DNA from: Paraglaciecola sp.
Lineage (GTDB): Bacteria > Pseudomonadota > Gammaproteobacteria > Enterobacterales > Alteromonadaceae
Direction of reading: 5' to 3'
DNA: 64,000 bases
NCBI GenBank assembly: GCA_009993955.1
Contig: JAACSL010000021.1
Location: 1 to 64,000 of the forward strand
In this document: in pieces, positions 62,628 through 64,000 of the stretch
Numbering within the stretch: position 1 is the first letter of the stretch
Layout of the letters: each line of letters opens with the position of its first letter
Notes under the pieces: generated by a model
Told to the model about the DNA's origin: nothing
The model's input: the letters and a program-made list of their open reading frames with translations, nothing else
Databases searched by the model: none
Program-made: the position numbers and the translations under genes

Positions 62628-63266
62628 TCAGCTTTTGCGAATATGAACAATATGGCGCTCGCCCTCTAAACCAGGAATTGCTAGTTTATTGCAAGCTTCG
62701 ACCATAAACCCAGCAGGTATGTCAGCCATTTCATCGCTAGGTAATTGACCTTTTAAGGCCAAAAAAACCCCTTCAGAATCTACCAGATGCTGACACCAGT
62801 GCAACATATCTTTTAGTGAAGCAAAGGCCCGACTAATGACACCATCTATTCTGCCAGTTGGCTGGTAATCTTCAACTCTTGCTTGTACCGGTTGAATATT
62901 TGGCAGTTTTAATTCATAGGCAACTTGCGTCATAAAGCGTACGCGTTTACCCAAGCTGTCTAATAAAATGAACTGTTTATCTGGGCACATAATGGCCAGC
63001 GGAATACCGGGTAAACCGGGTCCAGTACCTACATCGATATACTGTTGTTTGTGCAAAAATGGCGTAACCGCAATGGAATCAACAATGTGTTTTACCAGCA
63101 TTTTTTCAGGTTCGCGCACCGAGGTTAAGTTGTACGCTTTATTCCACTTGTGCATCAACAATACGTAGTCAACCAGCTTTTCACACTGTTCTGGCGTTGG
63201 CACAGGGCTTATGTCTCGCACATAAGCCTGTAATTGGGCCAGCAAGTTAAGTTTCAACTCAGACAT
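62628..63266 (-). CDS. rsmG: 16S rRNA (guanine-N7) methyltransferase RsmG
   Basis: 212 residues. The SAM motif [15 protein letters not shown] (about 77-91) follows HIVDSIAV, and [16 protein letters not shown] is the conserved centre. It methylates G527 of 16S rRNA. Its ATG overlaps the mnmG stop by one base (TAATG). Confidence 0.97.
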   Translation of the reverse strand: MSELKLNLLAQLQAYVRDISPVPTPEQCEKLVDYVLLMHKWNKAYNLTSVREPEKMLVKHIVDSIAVTPFLHKQQYIDVGTGPGLPGIPLAIMCPDKQFILLDSLGKRVRFMTQVAYELKLPNIQPVQARVEDYQPTGRIDGVISRAFASLKDMLHWCQHLVDSEGVFLALKGQLPSDEMADIPAGFMVEACNKLAIPGLEGERHIVHIRKS

Positions 63267-64000
63267 TAGGCGGAAATTCGACTAGCAGATTTATGTTGGG
63301 AAACTAACAAACCATGTTTTTTCAAATATACGAGCAGTAATGATACCGCAGCCGGTGTTACACCTGATATTCGACCCGCTTTGCCAATGGTTTCAGGTCT
63401 TGCTTGTGTTAATTTAGCAACAACTTCATTGCTCAAGCCCGAAATCTTACTGTAGTCAAATTCCAGCGGGATCAAAGTATCTTCATTGCGTAAGGTTTTG
63501 GCTATTTCATCTTTTTGACGCTCAATATAACCCGCGTATTTTATCTGAATTTCAACTTGTTCCGCTGCTTGCGTATTATCAATTTGTGGGCCAATGCCTT
63601 CGATTTGCATCAACTCACTGTAGGTAATTTCAGGGCGGCGCAGCAATTCTTCTAACGAATTTTCACGTGTCAGCGGGTTTTTGAGCATGGTGTTTAATTT
63701 GCCGGCAGCAGCATGATTTGGGTTTACCCAGGTGCTGCGCAGACGCTGTGCCTCAAGCTCAATCGCTTCCAGTTTTTGGTTAAATACTTGCCAGCGATGA
63801 TCATCAACCAAGCCAATTTCTCGACCTTTGCTGGTCAAACGCATATCGGCATTGTCTTCTCTAAGTAACAAGCGATATTCCGCACGGCTGGTAAACATAC
63901 GATAGGGTTCTTTTGTACCCATGGTAGCTAAATCATCAATCAATACGCCCATGTAGGCTTCATCACGGCGCAAGGTAAAGGCATCTTTTTCCTGACTTGC
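63266..64000 (-). CDS. mnmG: tRNA uridine 5-carboxymethylaminomethyl modification enzyme MnmG (3' part)
   Basis: The last 244 codons of mnmG; the gene runs off the right edge of the window. [42 protein letters not shown] (landmark near the 5' edge) and the C-terminal helical region with [26 protein letters not shown] and [32 protein letters not shown] are diagnostic. With MnmE it modifies the wobble uridine of several tRNAs. oriC would be expected just upstream, outside the window. Confidence 0.96.
   Translation of the reverse strand, partial: ASQEKDAFTLRRDEAYMGVLIDDLATMGTKEPYRMFTSRAEYRLLLREDNADMRLTSKGREIGLVDDHRWQVFNQKLEAIELEAQRLRSTWVNPNHAAAGKLNTMLKNPLTRENSLEELLRRPEITYSELMQIEGIGPQIDNTQAAEQVEIQIKYAGYIERQKDEIAKTLRNEDTLIPLEFDYSKISGLSNEVVAKLTQARPETIGKAGRISGVTPAAVSLLLVYLKKHGLLVSQHKSASRISA

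Noticed and set aside
63661-63669. TTTCACGTG parS half-site
   Set aside because: The second half is not complementary, and it lies within mnmG coding sequence.

Overview
The window is a contiguous piece of a gammaproteobacterial chromosome, most likely from a marine or aquatic member of the Alteromonadales. Three things support this. First, the gene orders are classic gammaproteobacterial: mnmG-rsmG-parA-parB-atpIBEFHAGDC (the oriC-proximal block), rpmE/priA-ftsN-hslV-hslU, fbp/mpl, and recQ-dnaB. Second, there is strong sodium and TonB physiology: an Mrp-type antiporter, an NhaC-type antiporter, a sodium:solute symporter, a membrane pyrophosphatase and a large TonB-dependent receptor. Third, marine-type extras such as an S1/P1 nuclease are present. 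I see no rRNA, tRNA, CRISPR array or insertion sequence. The species cannot be read from the sequence alone.

Layout. 1-1.9 kb: a small lysis cassette (3TM holin and SH3/N-acetylmuramidase endolysin), with anything further left unseen. 2.2-10.1 kb: a ten-gene leftward operon for an Mrp-like multisubunit cation/proton antiporter. It has three NuoL/N-like subunits, a DUF4040-MnhB fusion, a small unknown membrane protein and a leading Rap1a/Tai-like secreted protein. 10.4-15.5 kb: hslU, hslV, ftsN and priA, with a good sigma-32-type promoter before hslV and a 58-bp tandem repeat between ftsN and hslV. 15.7-19 kb: rpmE, a chemoreceptor, a DUF3299 protein and soluble pyrophosphatase. 19.2-24.9 kb: a membrane pyrophosphatase, fbp, mpl and an S1/P1 nuclease. 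24.9-33.8 kb: hemE, nudC, zur, a CheX-like protein, an OmpA-family porin, dnaB, recQ and a hotdog thioesterase.

34-49.8 kb is the most distinctive part. It looks like a dedicated peptidoglycan-fragment (N-acetylmuramic acid) scavenging locus: an NhaC-type antiporter, a sodium:solute symporter, MurQ etherase, a NamZ-type (DUF1343) exo-muramidase lipoprotein, an RpiR/MurR-type regulator, a NagZ-type lipoprotein, a 1008-residue TonB-dependent receptor, a lipoprotein fusing a zinc amidase, a peptidoglycan-binding domain and an SxxK serine hydrolase, and a second SxxK hydrolase. Its gene content parallels the Bacillus subtilis murQ-murR-murP-amiE-nagZ-namZ cluster, but it is rebuilt for a Gram-negative envelope with TonB uptake and a sodium symporter in place of the PTS. 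No sugar kinase is present in the window. AT-rich palindromes sharing AGAATAAT lie near the starts of its transcription units and are candidate operators.

49.8-53.6 kb holds a drug/metabolite transporter, a PepSY protein, an NTF2-like secreted protein, a hydratase-family protein and thiopurine methyltransferase. 53.6-64 kb holds the complete F1Fo ATP synthase operon, parB, parA, rsmG and the 3' part of mnmG, which is cut by the window edge. A near-match to the ParB site parS lies just beyond atpC.
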